Notes under the pieces: generated by a model
The model's database searches: none
What the model was told of the DNA's origin: nothing
What the model saw: the letters and a program-made list of their open reading frames with translations, nothing else
From: Roseiconus lacunae
Lineage (GTDB): Bacteria > Planctomycetota > Planctomycetia > Pirellulales > Pirellulaceae
Reading direction: 5' to 3'
Assembly: GCF_008312935.1 (NCBI RefSeq)
Contig: NZ_VSZO01000001.1
Coordinates: 930,001 to 994,000 of the forward strand
Length of the DNA: 64,000 bases
Shown: positions 7,131-15,372 of the stretch, one piece after another
Layout of the letters: each line of letters starts with the position of its first letter
Position numbering within the stretch: position 1 is the first letter of the stretch
Position numbers and translations under genes: made by a program

Positions 7131-9269
7131 GTGGTCGAATTTGGTAGGTTGCCAAGCATCCCGGCGGCTCAAACCAAACGGGCCGAATCGACTGGTTTAT
7201 TCGCTGCTTCTTCAACGCCACTGACGGGCCTCCTTCACTTGTCCGAACCCGAACTCGACGTCGCTTCCATTCTCGGTTCCGAAGGCCGGATCGCTGCGCG
7301 GTTATCAGGTTACGAGGCTCGATCGCAGCAATTGGAAATGGCCGAAGCGGTCGCCAAAGCACTTCGAGCGGAACAACACTTGATCGCCGAAGCTGGGACG
7401 GGGACGGGAAAGAGTTTTGCGTATTTGGTGCCGGCGATCTTGCATGCCACCGGCGAGGCCCGCATCAAGTCCAACCCGGACGATGAGGATGGCCGCAAGC
7501 CACGGGTGTTGATTTCAACACACACGATCAGTCTACAAGAACAACTGATCGCCAAAGACCTGCCGTTACTCAATAGCGTGATCCCGCGTGAGTTTTCAAG
7601 CGTCTTGGTCAAAGGCCGCGGCAACTATCTTTCCAAACGAAGACTCGATCGCACGATGGCAAAGATGACTTCGCTATTGGGATCGGATCATCAGTTTCAG
7701 CAACTCAACAAGATCCGGGCTTGGACCAAAGACACCACCGACGGATCGTTGGCATCAATGCCGCTCCGGCCCGATCGCGAAGTCTGGACAGAGATCCTCA
7801 GCGATACCGGCAACTGCTTACGTAAAAAGTGCAATCACTTTCAGGACTGTTTTTATTTCAAAGCTCGACGTCGGGCTCAGAACGCCCAGTTGTTAGTCGT
7901 CAATCATGCGTTGTTCTTCAGTGACCTTGCTCTTCGCCGTGAAGGTGTTTCGTTACTGCCCGATTACGACGCGGTGATCTTGGACGAGTGTCATACGATC
8001 GAGTCCGTCGCCGGTGATCATTTGGGGCTGCGTTTGACGAGTGGCCAGTTCACGTATTTGTTTGATCGACTTTACAACGACCGAAACCAACGGGGATTGT
8101 TGGTAGACAAAAACCTGAAAGGGCTTCAGCAACTGGTCGATCGTTTGCGGTTTGCCCACAGTGAGTTCTTTGCCGACATTTTGGATTGGCAACGTGATCA
8201 TGGCGGCTCGAACGGGCGCGTCCGCCGGCCAGACATCGTGACGAATCCTTTAAGCGAACCGATGGAGGAACTGGCGAAGAAGTTATCGCTGCAAGCTCAG
8301 GGGCAACGTGATGAAGCGGATCGTTTGGATTTCGAATCGGCACATGATCGTTTGGTTTTATTGTCGTCATCACTTGACCGCTGGATACGCCAACGCGACG
8401 AGGACACGGTGTTCTGGATCGAATCGACACCGACCCGCGGCGGCATGGATCGTGTCGAACTTTCTTCGTCGCCGATCGACGTCGGCTCTCAACTGCGTGA
8501 GTGTTTGTTTCAAAGCGAAGACATTCGTAGCGTGGTGATGACCAGCGCCACGATTGCCTCGGGTGACGACGATCGCTTCAGTTTCTTTCGTTCACGCGTC
8601 GGCCTGACCGGTGGGATGTCGGTTCGCGTGGGCAGCCCGTTCGACTATGCAACACAGTCAAAAATCGTCATCGTTCGCGACATGCCCGACCCCTCGCGTG
8701 AACGTGAGTTGTTCGAAAAACGACTTCCCGAACAAATTAAAAAGTACGTCGATCAAAGCCAAGGTCACGCGTTCGTTCTGTTTACCAGCTACGGACTACT
8801 GAAGCACTGCGCTGCCCGGCTCTCGCGCCACTTTGCCCAACAACAGTTACCGCTTTACACACAAGGCGGTGACATGAGTCGGACACAGATGGTCGACGCG
8901 TTCAAGCGAGCACCGGGAGTCCTCTTCGGGACCGACAGTTTCTGGCAGGGTGTCGACGTACCGGGCAAAGCGCTCACGAACGTCATCATCACCAAGCTTC
9001 CCTTTGCGGTCCCGGATCATCCGTTGCTTGAAGCCCGTTTAGAAGCGATCCGATCCGGCGGCGGAAACCCGTTTTCGGAGTATCAGGTTCCTGAAGCGGC
9101 GATCAAATTTCGCCAAGGCGTCGGTCGACTGATACGAACACGATCCGATCGAGGCATGGTGGTCGTGCTGGACCCTCGCATTCGCACCAAGCCTTACGGC
9201 AAAGTCTTCTTGGCTTCGCTGCCGTCTCAGCCCATCGAGGACGTGTCGATTCATTCGCACTCACGGTAG
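7131..9269 (+). CDS. dinG: DinG/XPD-type ATP-dependent DNA helicase
   Basis: 712 residues. Superfamily 2 helicase of the Rad3/XPD/DinG group: Q-like region YEARSQQLEMAEAV near 61-74, Walker A AEAGTGTGKS at 86-95, DECHTIE Walker B near 285, and the C-terminal motif VI region QGVGRLIRTRSDRG. Between motifs Ia and II lies GNCLRKKCNHFQDCFYF (about 227-243), whose cysteines match the Fe-S cluster region of this group; I see three close cysteines. The family unwinds DNA 5'-3' in repair and at R-loops. The start is a GTG; no ATG lies near, so the exact N-terminus is uncertain. It is divergent from recA. DinG and YoaA paralogues cannot be separated here. Confidence 0.88.
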   Translation: MVEFGRLPSIPAAQTKRAESTGLFAASSTPLTGLLHLSEPELDVASILGSEGRIAARLSGYEARSQQLEMAEAVAKALRAEQHLIAEAGTGTGKSFAYLVPAILHATGEARIKSNPDDEDGRKPRVLISTHTISLQEQLIAKDLPLLNSVIPREFSSVLVKGRGNYLSKRRLDRTMAKMTSLLGSDHQFQQLNKIRAWTKDTTDGSLASMPLRPDREVWTEILSDTGNCLRKKCNHFQDCFYFKARRRAQNAQLLVVNHALFFSDLALRREGVSLLPDYDAVILDECHTIESVAGDHLGLRLTSGQFTYLFDRLYNDRNQRGLLVDKNLKGLQQLVDRLRFAHSEFFADILDWQRDHGGSNGRVRRPDIVTNPLSEPMEELAKKLSLQAQGQRDEADRLDFESAHDRLVLLSSSLDRWIRQRDEDTVFWIESTPTRGGMDRVELSSSPIDVGSQLRECLFQSEDIRSVVMTSATIASGDDDRFSFFRSRVGLTGGMSVRVGSPFDYATQSKIVIVRDMPDPSRERELFEKRLPEQIKKYVDQSQGHAFVLFTSYGLLKHCAARLSRHFAQQQLPLYTQGGDMSRTQMVDAFKRAPGVLFGTDSFWQGVDVPGKALTNVIITKLPFAVPDHPLLEARLEAIRSGGGNPFSEYQVPEAAIKFRQGVGRLIRTRSDRGMVVVLDPRIRTKPYGKVFLASLPSQPIEDVSIHSHSR

Positions 9270-9308
9270 GGCGAGCGTTCATCGCTCGTGCTTCGCACTC
9301 TGAAATCA

Positions 9309-9374
9309 GGATTAGCCGATTGGCGTTCGCCTCGGTTTCGGTGCAATAACCGGGGCCCATGCCCGTCGGCTGAT
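9309..9374 (+). repeat. Dispersed hairpin repeat, full copy
   Basis: It runs from GGATTAGCCGATTGGCG to ATGCCCGTCGGCTGAT, about 66 bases. The ends pair as an imperfect ~21-bp stem and CGGTTT...AACCG forms an inner stem. It lies between the helicase stop and the rpsT terminator. Confidence 0.85.
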
Positions 9375-9432
9375 GAGCCGAACCCGAACATTTGGTCTCG
9401 ACGGAGCACGAGACAGACGCCACAAACGAACA

Positions 9433-9463
9433 AAGCGTCCGCCGGTGTGACCGACGGACGCTT
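9433..9463 (-). terminator. Intrinsic terminator of rpsT
   Basis: On the minus strand AAGCGTCCGTCGGT and ACCGGCGGACGCTT pair across a three-base loop with one mismatch, followed by TTTGTTCGTTTG. It lies about 40 bases beyond the rpsT stop. Confidence 0.85.
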
Positions 9464-9503
9464 CATGATTTCGTTTGATTGGCCGAATCGATTCGCGGCG
9501 TGG

Positions 9504-9767
9504 TTACGCGACGCTCTTGACCAATTTGTTCAAGCGGCTTTTGCTGCGGGCGGCGGCATTCTTGTGAATCAAGTTCTTCGCGGCAGCTTGGTCCAAACGC
9601 TTGGCTGCAATTCGGAACTCTGTTTGTGCCTTTTCTGAATCGCCCGAAGCGACCGCTTCGCGAACACGACGAAGCTGAGTCCGCATGCGGCTGCGGATTC
9701 CTCGATTGTGAACGCGACGTTTTTCGTTCTGACGCAACCGTTTCTTTGCACTAGCGGTGTTTGGCAT
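9504..9767 (-). CDS. rpsT: 30S ribosomal protein S20
   Basis: 87 residues, the normal length for bS20. It starts [18 protein letters not shown], the typical basic first helix that binds 16S rRNA, and ends with the family-like [18 protein letters not shown]. It is monocistronic, with its own terminator downstream. The upstream region is long and repeat-bearing. Confidence 0.97.
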   Translation of the reverse strand: MPNTASAKKRLRQNEKRRVHNRGIRSRMRTQLRRVREAVASGDSEKAQTEFRIAAKRLDQAAAKNLIHKNAAARSKSRLNKLVKSVA

Positions 9768-9978
9768 CTTTCTCTGTTAACTTTTGCCGGAAAGCGTGTT
9801 TATAGGTGTATTGATTTCGGATCGGTTTCAATCGAGCCGCGTAGTATGGCGATCTCGACGCGGCGTGTCCAGGGATAACTTTGCCAACCCGCCCGAGAGG
9901 GTGAGATTATTTTCACGCCTCGTGCGACGGCAGGATCGGTATTCGGCCTGTGAACTTAATCGAATTGAGCGGCTCAAC

Positions 9979-10045
9979 GATCAGCCGACGGGCATAAGCC
10001 AAGGTTGCGCGAAAGAACCGCACGCTATCGCGATTGTGGCTGATT
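9979..10045 (-). repeat. Dispersed hairpin repeat
   Basis: It begins GATCAGCCGACGGGCAT and ends TGTGGCTGATT. The bases just before it (TTAATCGAATTGAGCGGCTC) match the flanks of the copies at 4724 and, reversed, 33901. Confidence 0.8.
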
Positions 10046-10065
10046 AAATCAACGAGCTGAATTTA

Positions 10066-10131
10066 GGATTAGCCGATTGGCGTTAGCCACGGTTTCGGTG
10101 CGATAACCGGGGCCAATGCCCGTCGGCTGAT
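10066..10131 (+). repeat. Dispersed hairpin repeat, full copy
   Basis: Nearly identical to the copy at 9309: GGATTAGCCGATTGGCGTTA at the left and ATGCCCGTCGGCTGAT at the right. The shared sequence continues past the hairpin into CGAACCCGAACATTTGG. Confidence 0.85.
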
Positions 10132-10289
10132 GACTCGAACCCGAACATTTGGCTTCGACCTCTCCCCTTCCCATCGGCGCCTTTTGACAGCAATTCGCAC
10201 CAAATTGCTGTCGGAAAACAAAAATTCGTGCTCGCCTCGGCCGACACCCCTCCTGCCCCAACTGATCGTGAGTTGGTTCAATTGTGGGC

Positions 10290-11795
10290 ATGAAACCCTA
10301 CGTTTACCTCATCGGATCCGGGCCGGGTGATCCGGAACTGCTCACCCTGCGGGGGGCGGCGGCCCTGGCCGAATCGGATGTTGTCCTTTACGACGGACTG
10401 AGCAACCCGCGACTACTCGACCATGCACCCCAGGCGGAACACATCTGTGTTGGCAAGCACGGCCACTCTCGCATTTGGAAGCAGGACGAAATCATCGCGG
10501 AAATGCTCCGCCACGCCAGAGAAGGCAAAACGGTCGCCCGATTGAAAGGCGGCGACCCGGCCGTCTTTGCCCGCACGGCCGAAGAAGTCGACGCGTTGCT
10601 GGAAGCCAGCGTCACTTTTGAAATCATCCCGGGGATCACCGCCGCCCTCGCCGCCGGTTCCTATGCCGGTATCCCAATCACCCACCGCAAGTTTGCTTCG
10701 GCCGTAGCGTTGGTCACCGGTCACGAAGAACCGGGAAAGGCTGAATCGGCGATCGACTGGAACGCATTGGCCAAGTTTCCGGGAACGTTGGTCATTTACA
10801 TGGGGGTCACGACCGCCTCGGTGTGGACCGAGGCACTGATCTCCGGCGGAATGGATCCATCAACTCCAGTCGCTTTGATCCGGCGATGCAGTCTGCCCGA
10901 TCAACGGGCGATTCATTGCCGGTTATCGGAAGTCACCGAGCGGCTCACCCCCGCCCACCGCTTCCGACCTCCGGTGATCGCGATCATCGGCAAAGTCGCG
11001 GAGCTCGCCGAACCGATCGAAAAGCTGCGCGACCAGTTACCGCTAGCCGGTCAAACCATTGCCGTCACGCGACCTCGTGACCAAGCCGAATCGATGGCCG
11101 CGGACATTCGCGCCCGTGGCGGATACCCGATCATCGCTCCGGCGATCGCCGTCGAACCGATCGATGACTTTGGTGAAATCGACGGGGTCATCGACAACCT
11201 TGACCAGACCCATTGGCTGGTCTTTTGCAGCCGCAACGGGATCGCACCGTTTTTTCAACGGCTGCGTCAACGAAACATCGATGTCCGTCGCTTAGCGCAC
11301 TGTTCGATCGCGGCTGTGGGCGAACGAACCGCCGAGGCTTTACAATATTTCGGTGTGTTCTGTGATCTCGTCCCTGATGATTTTAGCTCGGCCGGACTCG
11401 CCGACGCCTTCGCCGAGAAACTTGACCACCCCGCCGACACGCATGTCGTCATCTTTCGTGCCAACCGTGGCAGTGACGAGTTACCCAGCCGTTTGAAATC
11501 CGCCGGCGTGAAGGTGGACGAAGTTGTGACCTATCTCAATACCGACAGCGATCATCCCGATCCCCAAATGCAAAGCCTTCTCGAAGAGGGCAAGCTCGAT
11601 TGGATCACGGTGACTAGCAGCGCGACCGCGCGAAACCTCCATCGACTTTATGGGACTTCGCTGAACCGAAGCCGCTTGGCCGCGCTTTCGCCAAAGACGG
11701 CTGCTGTCCTGACGGACCTCGGCTTGACGGTCGATGTCACCGCCGATCCCTACACGATTGATTCGTTGCTGAACGCACTCGAGAGGAAACGATGA
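10290..11795 (+). CDS. Uroporphyrinogen-III C-methyltransferase / uroporphyrinogen-III synthase fusion
   Basis: About 501 residues. The N-terminal half (about 1-245) is a SUMT/CobA methyltransferase: VYLIGSGPGDPELLTLRG at the start, ARLKGGDPAVFAR near 88, and VTGHEEPGK. It methylates uroporphyrinogen III toward sirohaem and cobalamin. The C-terminal half (about 260-500) is HemD, which closes the tetrapyrrole ring; visible are AVTRPRDQAESMA and a late DWITVTSSATARN. Such fusions are known in several phyla and channel substrate at the branch point between haem and sirohaem. Start: the ATG at 10290; a GTG two codons earlier is an alternative. The stop overlaps the next gene by 4 bp. Sirohaem synthesis would suit nitrite or sulfite metabolism; nrfHA lies elsewhere in the window. 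Confidence 0.93.
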   Translation: MKPYVYLIGSGPGDPELLTLRGAAALAESDVVLYDGLSNPRLLDHAPQAEHICVGKHGHSRIWKQDEIIAEMLRHAREGKTVARLKGGDPAVFARTAEEVDALLEASVTFEIIPGITAALAAGSYAGIPITHRKFASAVALVTGHEEPGKAESAIDWNALAKFPGTLVIYMGVTTASVWTEALISGGMDPSTPVALIRRCSLPDQRAIHCRLSEVTERLTPAHRFRPPVIAIIGKVAELAEPIEKLRDQLPLAGQTIAVTRPRDQAESMAADIRARGGYPIIAPAIAVEPIDDFGEIDGVIDNLDQTHWLVFCSRNGIAPFFQRLRQRNIDVRRLAHCSIAAVGERTAEALQYFGVFCDLVPDDFSSAGLADAFAEKLDHPADTHVVIFRANRGSDELPSRLKSAGVKVDEVVTYLNTDSDHPDPQMQSLLEEGKLDWITVTSSATARNLHRLYGTSLNRSRLAALSPKTAAVLTDLGLTVDVTADPYTIDSLLNALERKR

Positions 11796-12106
11796 TCCCG
11801 AAACGCTATAAGAAAATGCATGAAGACTATCCTGACTTGATGCAAGCCTACGAGTCGTTTGGAAAAGCATCCAAAGAAGCCGGACCACTTTCAGATCGCG
11901 AAGTCGCCTTGGTCAAACTCGCGATCTCGCTGGGCGCCGGACTCGAAGGCGCCGCACATTCCCATTGTCGCAAGGCGCTCGAAGCCGGATGCACCTCCGA
12001 TGACTTACGTCACGTCGCGTTGCTGTCGGCACCGACGATCGGATTTCCCACGATGATGCGAGCGAAAAGCTGGGTCGAAGATGTCATCGACAAGCAATCC
12101 TCTTAA
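11792..12106 (+). CDS. Carboxymuconolactone decarboxylase-like (AhpD-fold) protein
   Basis: 104 residues, a single CMD/AhpD domain. The conserved core is LGAGLEGAAHSHCRKALEAGCT (about 49-70), with a His three residues before a Cys-containing turn, and an LLSAPTIGFPTMM helix after it. AhpD itself needs a CxxC pair; only the second position is Cys here, so a classical thiol peroxidase partner role is unlikely. The ATG overlaps the CobA-HemD stop (ATGA), so the two are translationally coupled, yet no tetrapyrrole role is established for this family. Confidence 0.85.
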   Translation: MIPKRYKKMHEDYPDLMQAYESFGKASKEAGPLSDREVALVKLAISLGAGLEGAAHSHCRKALEAGCTSDDLRHVALLSAPTIGFPTMMRAKSWVEDVIDKQSS

Positions 12107-12130
12107 TGGCTGGTCTGAATCTGCATTTAT

Positions 12131-12164
12131 GGTTAGCCACGGTTTTGGTGCAATAACCGGGGGC
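12131..12164 (+). repeat. Dispersed hairpin repeat, inner-part remnant
   Basis: It retains GGTTAGCCACGGTTTTGGTG and CAATAACCGGGGGC, the central stem of the full copies. The outer right arm is absent or eroded. Confidence 0.6.
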
Positions 12165-12232
12165 TTCAAAGCCTTTCGTCTAATCCCCAGCTTCAGATCA
12201 AACACGCCCTAGCCGCCGAACGGTGTTGAACG

Positions 12233-12907
12233 ATGTCCAATCAATCTCCTTCGCTGTTGGGGGTCGTTTTGTGCGGAGGAAAGTCGATGCGGATGGGACG
12301 CGATAAGGCCGCGTTGCCGCTACCGCTACACCGACGTTTTGCCGGTTCGACGTTCCTCGATCATGCCTATCACCGTCTGCATCCCTTCGTCGAGTCCGTT
12401 GTTGTATCGATTGCCGAACCAAACAACGCGATCAGTCGACGTTATCCGACGATCACCGATTCTAGTCCGGGTTATGGCCCGATCGGCGGCCTCGAATCGG
12501 CACTTACCCACGCCGATCAACGTCAACTCGATGGATGTTTGTTAACCGCTGTCGATACGCCTTTCTTGACAGCCGATGACATTGGCGCGTTACGATGCGT
12601 CTTTGATCGAGATCCGACGATGATTGTTTGTGCCACAATCGATGACATGCCCACCGACTTGCGCGAGATTCAGGCGGGTCCGGATTCCTATTTAGTGACT
12701 GAGCCTCAACGACCACACTACGAACCGCTTGTCGCCGTCTATCCGACTCGCGTATTGCCCGTGGTTCGTAAAGCGATCGAAGAGCAACGGTTTGGCTTGC
12801 AGCGGCTTCTCGCCCAACTTTCCGCCCACCAGATCCGAATGTCATCCCGGTCACTACGCAATTTCAACACTCCTACCGATCTCCGCGCCCTATCTGACGA
12901 TCCATGA
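12233..12907 (+). CDS. mobA: Molybdenum cofactor guanylyltransferase
   Basis: 224 residues. The N-terminal signature VVLCGGKSMRMGRDKAAL (about 11-28) is the nucleotide-binding loop of MobA-type NTP transferases; GYGPIGGLESAL and LTAVDTPFL (about 102-110, with the metal-binding Asp) follow. MobA attaches GMP to Mo-molybdopterin, giving the bis-MGD form used by DMSO-reductase-family enzymes. Its stop overlaps the moeA start by 4 bp, so both are one operon. Some MobA-like proteins use CTP (MocA); the short N-terminus and neighbour favour MobA. No molybdoenzyme is encoded in this window. Confidence 0.9.
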   Translation: MSNQSPSLLGVVLCGGKSMRMGRDKAALPLPLHRRFAGSTFLDHAYHRLHPFVESVVVSIAEPNNAISRRYPTITDSSPGYGPIGGLESALTHADQRQLDGCLLTAVDTPFLTADDIGALRCVFDRDPTMIVCATIDDMPTDLREIQAGPDSYLVTEPQRPHYEPLVAVYPTRVLPVVRKAIEEQRFGLQRLLAQLSAHQIRMSSRSLRNFNTPTDLRALSDDP

Positions 12908-14109
12908 ACGATCCGTTTGCATTTTCCGATCCTGAATCCGCCCTGTTGGCGATCTCCGATGACTTGAGTGTCGTCACCGAAACCGAGACCACGGATGATC
13001 CGCTCGGACGTGTCTTGGCAAGGCCGGTGTTGGCCGATCGAGATAGCCCGGCCGCTGACGTATCCGCGATGGACGGCTACGGCATCCGGTTGGAAGATTT
13101 GAACGATGACCGTGATCTACCCGTCAGCGGTCAGTGTCCACCGGGGGCCGCACCGCCTGAAATGAAGCCCGGGCATGTGATACGAATCTTTACCGGTGCG
13201 GTCATTCCCGATGGCTGCGAGGCGGTCATTAAACGTGAAGACACCGTGGAATCAACGGACAGCATTCGCATACTTGCTGCCACCATTGAATCGACCGTCG
13301 CCGGAAGCCATATCCGCCGCGCCGGCGAGAACGCGGCCGCTGGCGATGCCGTCCTTGATGCCGGCCGATTAATCACGCCTGCCGTCACCGCTTCACTGGC
13401 CAATTTCGGTGTTACGGCGCCGGAGGTGTTTCGCAAAATTCGCGTTGCCATTCTGACGACCGGTGACGAAGTGGTTGCTCCGGAAGCCACGTCACTTGAT
13501 CCATGGCAGCTACGCAACAGTAACTCCGTCGCGCTTCGCTCCATTGTTTCGCAACAGGCGTTAGTTCAGGTCGTCACGCACCAGCACGTGATCGATGATC
13601 GTCAATCGTTGTCCGCCGCTGTTGCTCAGGCACTACTTGCTGCGGACGTGGTATTGATGACCGGTGGCGTTTCCAAAGGTGACTACGACTATGTCCCCGA
13701 TGTGATCGCCGAAGCGGGTGCGGAGATTCGCTTTCACGGCTTACCGATCCGTCCGGGGAAACCGATCCTCGGTGCGGTCGGCCCCGCCGGCGGATTGATC
13801 CTCGCACTTCCCGGTAACCCGGTTAGTGCGACAATCAATTGTCATCGTTTTGCGATACCCTTGATTCACAAGATGGCGGGTCGCCAACACTGGATGCGAC
13901 AACCGGCGTTGGTCACGCTCGACGCTCCGCTGCGGAAAACGATTCCCCTTCATGCGATGCTGTTGGCTCGAATCACCGGACCGGGAATGGCTACGCTGGT
14001 CGAAAGCAAAGGATCCGGTGACTTGGTCGCGATGGCCAAAAGCGATGGCTACGTTTGCGTCTCTCCCCAAGAAGACTCGCCCGGACCGTGGCCAATGTTT
14101 CGCTGGTAG
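12904..14109 (+). CDS. moeA: Molybdopterin molybdenumtransferase
   Basis: 401 residues, typical MoeA length. It inserts molybdate into adenylylated molybdopterin. Seen in order: PAADVSAMDGYGIR near residue 45, an IRRAGEN segment, ILTTGDEVV near 180, the MoCF-binding MTGGVSKGDYDYVPDVI near 255, and LPGNPVSA near 302, followed by the C-terminal beta domain. The ATG overlaps the mobA stop, implying coupled synthesis. Other cofactor genes (moaA, moaC, moaE) are not in the window. Confidence 0.95.
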   Translation: MNDPFAFSDPESALLAISDDLSVVTETETTDDPLGRVLARPVLADRDSPAADVSAMDGYGIRLEDLNDDRDLPVSGQCPPGAAPPEMKPGHVIRIFTGAVIPDGCEAVIKREDTVESTDSIRILAATIESTVAGSHIRRAGENAAAGDAVLDAGRLITPAVTASLANFGVTAPEVFRKIRVAILTTGDEVVAPEATSLDPWQLRNSNSVALRSIVSQQALVQVVTHQHVIDDRQSLSAAVAQALLAADVVLMTGGVSKGDYDYVPDVIAEAGAEIRFHGLPIRPGKPILGAVGPAGGLILALPGNPVSATINCHRFAIPLIHKMAGRQHWMRQPALVTLDAPLRKTIPLHAMLLARITGPGMATLVESKGSGDLVAMAKSDGYVCVSPQEDSPGPWPMFRW

Positions 14110-14253
14110 TCGCAGCGATCTGGATGACGTGGCGATCCGCGACAGCATCGTCACTACGCAAGTTGATGTCCGGCCGAATGGCATTGATCGTGATGCCGAT
14201 TTGAATCCTAACTCCCCGAGTTCGAGAAGTTGCTCTGTCGTCTGCTCTGTGAG

Positions 14254-14955
14254 CTAATTGACCGCCTCGCGGCGCAGTTCCATCACCCGGATCGGATGCT
14301 CCGGATCGTCGTCCATCTGCACTTTGTGTTCGACGTAATCAAACGGATGCGGTTTGATCCACTCGCGGAATTCATTGCCGATGATCCGGCAGGGATCGCT
14401 CAAGAACACGACGCCGTCGGGAGCGAGATGCTGTTCGATGCATTCAAGCAGTTCCGGCCAAAGTTGCCGCAAGTAGGTCACATCGCTACCGAGCAGAATT
14501 GGAAATCGCTCGGGAAGCTCGTCCTGCCCAAAACGCAAACGCTGAATTTGGCAACGCGATCGCACCGGATAGCTACTCATCCGAACCAGGTGCAACGGGT
14601 CCTCGACGCCATCGGTCAGAACGACATCAGCCCCGCGAATCGCCGCGGCAATTCCTACATGCCCGGTTCCACAGCCGAGTTCTAGAATCGACTTGCCTTT
14701 CACGTCGATCGATTGAAGGAATCGGTCCAGACCTGCGGCGGCTCGCCAAGTTGTCGCCCAAAAGGGGTCGATCACGCCTTCTTCGCCGGCGTCTTGTCGC
14801 TCACATGCTTCGACCAACATCGCGTCGGGATCGCTCGCGACTGCCATTTGCCAATCGACACCGCCGACTTCGGTTTCTTGCCAGTGCCAATCCAACACCG
14901 CGTTGGCCGCATCGACCAATTTTTGCGGGATTTCGCTGATGTCTTGAGTGATCAT
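14254..14955 (-). CDS. Class I SAM-dependent methyltransferase (lysine-methyltransferase-like)
   Basis: 233 residues. Motif I is ILELGCGTGHVGIAAA near residue 90, followed by VVLTDG (motif II acidic residue) and LLGSDVTYL near 157. The order, length and the D-x-x-Y type motif resemble the METTL21/PF10294 group that methylates protein lysines, but small-molecule methylation is not excluded. It is last in a run of minus-strand genes after dciA, 42 bases away, and may be co-transcribed with it. Confidence 0.8.
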   Translation of the reverse strand: MITQDISEIPQKLVDAANAVLDWHWQETEVGGVDWQMAVASDPDAMLVEACERQDAGEEGVIDPFWATTWRAAAGLDRFLQSIDVKGKSILELGCGTGHVGIAAAIRGADVVLTDGVEDPLHLVRMSSYPVRSRCQIQRLRFGQDELPERFPILLGSDVTYLRQLWPELLECIEQHLAPDGVVFLSDPCRIIGNEFREWIKPHPFDYVEHKVQMDDDPEHPIRVMELRREAVN

Positions 14956-14997
14956 TCGGCTGATCTTATCAAACCGAAGGAAACGTTCCTATCGAGC

Positions 14998-15366
14998 CTA
15001 CTTGGTCAAAACCGCAAAGCGGATGTCGTTGACCTTCGCGTCCGGTAGCGATGACTGGATGCGGCGTAAGATCGCGCGCTTCTGAAACGTCAACTCTTGA
15101 ATCGTGACAGAGTCGGACGCGAAGACCTTCAGCACGCCACGATTGAGTTTTCCGACCGTCACTTCGTTGGCGATGCCCGGGCCCACCAATTCGGCGATCA
15201 CGCCCAGGAACTGATCGTTGGCCGCCGCCTGGGCGTACCCGCGGCGGGACATCAACTGGCTGACCAAATTCCCAATCCGCTGAGCACTTCGTTTCGCCTC
15301 GGGCTCTTTGGAACCCAGATGACGACGATTCGGCGATTGGGATCTTGATTTCCCTGGCGTTGCCAT
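14998..15366 (-). CDS. DciA-like helicase loader (DUF721)
   Basis: 122 residues. A basic, disordered N-terminus (1-28) precedes the DUF721 domain: a helical segment, then ELVGPGIANEV, RGVLKVFASDSVTIQELTF and a final strand KVNDIRFAVL. DUF721/DciA proteins load the replicative helicase DnaB in bacteria lacking DnaC/DnaI. The gene lies 6 bp after transaldolase and close to dnaN and dnaA, which fits a replication role. The domain match is from pattern recognition; similarity is moderate. Confidence 0.78.
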   Translation of the reverse strand: MATPGKSRSQSPNRRHLGSKEPEAKRSAQRIGNLVSQLMSRRGYAQAAANDQFLGVIAELVGPGIANEVTVGKLNRGVLKVFASDSVTIQELTFQKRAILRRIQSSLPDAKVNDIRFAVLTK

Positions 15367-15372
15367 CGGTGA

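Larger units (their letters stand above)
9768..10289. other. Intergenic region with two opposed hairpin repeats
   Basis: No gene is recognised in these 522 bases. Two hairpin repeats lie in opposite orientation only 20 bases apart (9979-10045 and 10066-10131). Promoters of rpsT and of the CobA-HemD gene must also lie here. Confidence 0.5.
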
